Source of the DNA: Thalassococcus profundi
Lineage (GTDB): Bacteria > Pseudomonadota > Alphaproteobacteria > Rhodobacterales > Rhodobacteraceae
DNA: 64,000 nucleotides
Assembly (NCBI RefSeq): GCF_003344785.1
Contig: NZ_QPMK01000015.1
Location: 935 to 64,934 of the forward strand
Reading direction: 5' to 3'
Below the pieces are notes generated by a model, which was given only the letters and a program-made list of their open reading frames with translations, was not told the DNA's origin and did not search any database. Below are positions 61,330-64,000 of this stretch, one piece after another; the first letter of the stretch is position 1; each line of letters begins with the position of its first letter. The translations under genes were made by a program, and so were the position numbers.

Positions 61330-61871
61330 TCATCGAAAAGCCCGAAGCCTTCGTCACGCCGGAATTCCTGATCCGCCAGGCCACCCTGCCGTGGGAGATC
61401 GGCGGCGCGGCCTCTTTGCGCCACCGCACTTTCGTCACCGAACAGGGCATCTTTCCCGACCACGACCGCGACGCCGTCGACAAGGTTGCGCTGCCGCTGG
61501 TCGCGATCTCGACCATGGCCTCCGAGGCCGACGACGTGGTGGGCACCGTCCGCATCCACGAGGCCGATCCGAATGTCTGGTGGGGCTCGCGTCTGGCGGT
61601 GGCACCGGGCTATCGCCGGGTCGGCCGGCTCGGGGCCGAACTGATCCGGCTGGCCGTGGGTACGGCGCATGCGCGCGGGGCCAAGCTGTTCCTGGCCTAC
61701 GTGCAGATGCAGAACGTGCCACTGTTCGAAAAGCTGAACTGGCAGTCACTGGGTGCGCAGGACCTTCACGGCCATCCGCACATGAAGATGCGCGCCGATC
61801 TGGCCGCTTATCCGCCGATCGAGGACCCCGCCCGCGGCTGGATGGCGCTGACCCGGAAACGCGCGGCATGA
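61326..61871 (+). CDS. GNAT-family N-acetyltransferase (Nit1C gene 4)
   Basis: 181 residues. The frame starts at 61326 inside the stop of the radical SAM gene. GNAT hallmarks: RHRTFVTEQGIF, VVGTVRIHE, RLAVAPGYRRVGRLGAELI (the acetyl-CoA loop with the R-x-x-G-x-G/A pattern) and LFEKLNWQSLG. It corresponds to the Sll0786-type member of Nit1C. The substrate is unknown. The next gene starts within its stop (ATGA). Confidence 0.87.
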   Translation: MIIEKPEAFVTPEFLIRQATLPWEIGGAASLRHRTFVTEQGIFPDHDRDAVDKVALPLVAISTMASEADDVVGTVRIHEADPNVWWGSRLAVAPGYRRVGRLGAELIRLAVGTAHARGAKLFLAYVQMQNVPLFEKLNWQSLGAQDLHGHPHMKMRADLAAYPPIEDPARGWMALTRKRAA

Positions 61872-62845
61872 CCGACATAGCCGCCCTTGCCGCGACCTTG
61901 GCCGCGCATCCGCACGTAAAGGGCAAGCGCGACATCGACACGGTCTGCGCGGCGTTGGGTCTGGGGCAGGACAGCCCCGGCCGGCCGGGCGACGATGCGG
62001 CGGCGCTGCGCGATGGCGACGGCTGGCAGCTGATGGCGACCGAGGGCTTCATGAATGACTTCGTCGCCGACGCGCCCTGGTTCGCGGGCTGGTGCGCGGT
62101 GATGGTCAACCTCTCGGACATCGCCGCCATGGGCGGGCGGGCGACGGCGCTGACCAATGCGCTCTGGGCGCCGGACGCCGACATCGCCGCCGAGATCCTG
62201 CGCGGCATGCGCGCCGCCAGCGCCGCATACGGCGTGCCCATCGTCGGCGGCCATTCGAACCTGCGCACCGACCGCCCGCAGCTGGCGGCGTCGATCTGGG
62301 GCCGCGCACGGGCGCTCATCACCAGTTTCGACGCCATCCCCGGCGATGTGCTGATCGCGGCGGTGGACATGCGCGGGCATTACCCCGGAGACAGCGACAA
62401 CTTCCCGGCCTTCCTCGGCGCGCCGCCAGAGCGTCTGCGCGGCGATCTGGCGCTGCTGCCGGAACTGGCCGAGGCAGGTCTCGTGCGGGCGGGAAAGGAT
62501 ATCAGCCAGGGCGGTATCGCCGGGACCGCGCTGATGCTGGCGGAATGTTCCGGCGTGGGCATCGAGATCGATACCGATGCCATACCCGTACCTGAAGGCA
62601 CCGCCCTGTCGCGCTGGATGGTCACCTTTCCCAGCTTCGGCTTCCTGCTCGCCGCGAAACCCGGTGATGTGCCGGCGATCCAGGCCCGCTTTGCCGCGCG
62701 CGACCTGTCGGCGGCGCCCATCGGGCGGATCACCAGGGGCAGCGCCGTCATGCTCTGCGGCAGCGGCGCGCGCGCCACGCTCTGGGACCACGCCGCGCAG
62801 CCCTATCTCGGCCTCGCCCCCGCACCGGAGCCCGCCCATGCCTGA
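61868..62845 (+). CDS. AIR synthase (PurM)-like protein (Nit1C gene 5)
   Basis: 325 residues. PurM/SelD-type signatures: PGRPGDDAAALRDGDGW near the N-terminus (an ATP/phosphate loop), MVNLSDIAAMGGRATALTNA, VPIVGGHSN and KDISQGGIAGTALML. It fits the sll0787-like member of Nit1C, a PurM paralog outside purine synthesis that may phosphorylate a carbonyl or amide for ring closure. The function in the cluster is unknown. It overlaps both neighbours by a few bases. Confidence 0.88.
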   Translation: MTDIAALAATLAAHPHVKGKRDIDTVCAALGLGQDSPGRPGDDAAALRDGDGWQLMATEGFMNDFVADAPWFAGWCAVMVNLSDIAAMGGRATALTNALWAPDADIAAEILRGMRAASAAYGVPIVGGHSNLRTDRPQLAASIWGRARALITSFDAIPGDVLIAAVDMRGHYPGDSDNFPAFLGAPPERLRGDLALLPELAEAGLVRAGKDISQGGIAGTALMLAECSGVGIEIDTDAIPVPEGTALSRWMVTFPSFGFLLAAKPGDVPAIQARFAARDLSAAPIGRITRGSAVMLCGSGARATLWDHAAQPYLGLAPAPEPAHA

Positions 62846-63116
62846 AGTCACTTTCCGAATCCGCTGGCCCGACGGCACGGAGGAGTCCTGCTATTCGCCC
62901 TCGACCGCGATCCAGAAACATCTGAGCGCAGGAGAAACCTACGCCCTACACGATTTCCTCGACCGCAGCCTTGCCGGGCTCGACCTCGCCGCGCAGCGCG
63001 TCGAGGCGAAATACGGCTTTCGCTGCAGTTCCGCCGATGCGCAGGCCGCGCGCATCACCTCCCGCGCCGCCGCCTTTTCCCCCGAGGAGACGATCACATG
63101 CCTGTCCATGACCTGA
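62838..63116 (+). CDS. MSMEG_0570-family small protein (Nit1C gene 6)
   Basis: 92 residues. The start at 62838 overlaps the AIR synthase-like gene by 8 bases. MPEVTFRIRWPDGTEESCYSPST, HLSAGETYALHDFLDR and VEAKYGFRCSSADAQ fit the MSMEG_0570 family, found only in Nit1C clusters. It has two Cys residues (SCYSPS and FRCSSA). The flavoprotein gene starts inside its 3' end (19-base overlap). No function is known. Confidence 0.85.
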   Translation: MPEVTFRIRWPDGTEESCYSPSTAIQKHLSAGETYALHDFLDRSLAGLDLAAQRVEAKYGFRCSSADAQAARITSRAAAFSPEETITCLSMT

Positions 63117-64000
63117 ATCCCGCCCGCACCGATCTGCCCGTCGTCATTGTCGGCGCGGGTCAGGCGGGGCTGTCGGCCTCGTGGTACCTGTGCCGGGCCG
63201 GGATCGAGCACGTGGTGCTGGAACGGAACGTGCGGTTCCATGCCTGGAAGAACCAGCGGTGGGACAGCTTCTGTCTCGTCACGCCGAACTGGCAATGCAA
63301 GCTGCCGGGCTTTGCCTATGCGGGCGACGATCCGACCGGCTTCATGCTGAAGGATCAGATCGTCGACTACGTGGAGGCCTTTGCCGACAGTTTCGACGCG
63401 CCGCTGCGCGAGGGCGTGACCGTCACGCGCGTGGTGCAAGACCACGACGGACGGTTCGAGGTCGACACCGACGCAGGACTCTATCGCTCCGATCACGTCA
63501 TCGTCGCGTCGGGCGGTTACGATCGGCCGGTGACACCGCCGTTTGCCGCGGACCTGGAACCGTCCATCGCACAGTTGCACACCCGCGACTATCACCGGCC
63601 CGGGGATGTGCCCGAAGGCCGGTGTCTTGTCGTCGGCACCGGACAGTCCGGTGTCCAGCTGATGGAGGATCTACGCATCGCGGGCCGCGACGTGGCGCTG
63701 GCCGTGGGTCCCGCGCCGCGCAGCCCGCGGATGTACCGGGGGCGCGACGCCACCGACTGGCTGCACGAGATGGGCCATTACGCCATCACCATCGACCAGA
63801 CGCCCGACCCCAAGGCAACCGAGGCCAAGACCAACCACTACATGTCCGGCCGCGACGGCGGGCACGAGATCGACCTGCGCCGCTTTGCGCTCGACGGCCT
63901 GCCGCTCTACGGCTCGGTAACGGGGATGGAGGGCACCCGCATCACCTTTGCGCCGGACCTGGAGCGCAACCTCGACGATGCGGACCGCAGCTACGTGGGC
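63098..64000 (+). CDS. MSMEG_0569-family FAD-dependent oxidoreductase, partial (Nit1C gene 7)
   Basis: The first 301 residues are in the window; the gene continues past 64000. FAD-binding Rossmann motif VVIVGAGQAGLSASWYL, then DSFCLVTPNWQCKLPGF, VIVASGGYDRPVTP, and a second Rossmann motif CLVVGTGQSGVQLMEDL for NAD(P)H. This is the flavin monooxygenase-like plan, which could oxidise a nitrile-containing substrate or an amine. The family (MSMEG_0569) is a regular member of Nit1C. The start at 63098 overlaps the previous gene, as usual in this operon. Confidence 0.87.
   Translation, partial: MPVHDLNPARTDLPVVIVGAGQAGLSASWYLCRAGIEHVVLERNVRFHAWKNQRWDSFCLVTPNWQCKLPGFAYAGDDPTGFMLKDQIVDYVEAFADSFDAPLREGVTVTRVVQDHDGRFEVDTDAGLYRSDHVIVASGGYDRPVTPPFAADLEPSIAQLHTRDYHRPGDVPEGRCLVVGTGQSGVQLMEDLRIAGRDVALAVGPAPRSPRMYRGRDATDWLHEMGHYAITIDQTPDPKATEAKTNHYMSGRDGGHEIDLRRFALDGLPLYGSVTGMEGTRITFAPDLERNLDDADRSYVG

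Overview
The window looks like a GC-rich alphaproteobacterium of the Roseobacter/Rhodobacteraceae type. The evidence is the codon usage, a TRAP transporter with a Tat-type binding protein, a tRNA-Ser(GGA) with an encoded CCA, and IS3, IS5 and IS1182-type elements in several states of decay. No replication or conjugation gene is visible, so chromosome and plasmid cannot be told apart.

Region 1 (1-2.6 kb) is a graveyard of insertion sequences: a partial IS3 OrfA, an IS3 OrfA with a truncated OrfB, and a frameshifted IS5 remnant. Region 2 (2.6-31.2 kb) is the most striking part. A 7107-residue, Asp/Gly-rich giant protein carries an N-terminal LEPR-XLL motif, an EF-hand-like loop, two large RTX-type (GGxGxD) blocks, Calx-beta-like segments, a duplicated beta-sandwich-like unit and a C-terminal metzincin-like HExxH site. 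A tightly packed set of five genes follows: a DUF3467 protein, a GAF-HlyD fusion, a PqqD-like/M50 protease/HlyD fusion, a shortened SecA-like ATPase, and a small secreted HlyD-like protein. No ABC exporter ATPase and no TolC are seen. I infer a dedicated handling or export module for the giant protein.

Region 3 (31.3-34.85 kb) is an IS1182-type element interrupted by an IS3-type element (TSD CGCT), followed by another decayed IS3. Region 4 (34.85-41 kb) is an exopolysaccharide locus: a GH8 glucanase, an HlyD-type membrane fusion protein and a GT2 synthase. The order resembles the bgsBA mixed-linkage beta-glucan synthase genes. Convergent to it are a Cache-HAMP protein and a predicted outer-membrane beta-barrel.

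Region 5 (41-48.6 kb) holds a sulfotransferase-like gene, a CadC-like wHTH-TPR regulator divergent from a cysteine synthase/DUF4242/PLP decarboxylase operon, decayed intergenic repeats, a truncated Cache paralog, and then tRNA-Ser. Region 6 (49-57 kb) has a DUF3299 protein, an amidase, a complete TRAP transporter whose large subunit has a long coiled-coil-rich tail, and a D-lyxose isomerase-like cupin. Region 7 (57-64 kb) has a MocR-type regulator divergent from a Nit1C cluster: Sll0783-like protein, nitrilase, radical SAM, GNAT, AIR synthase-like, MSMEG_0570-like protein and a flavoprotein cut by the window end. Nit1C is the cluster linked in the literature to nitrogen starvation and cyanide-nitrogen assimilation.

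All family calls were made by reading motifs; no database search was run.
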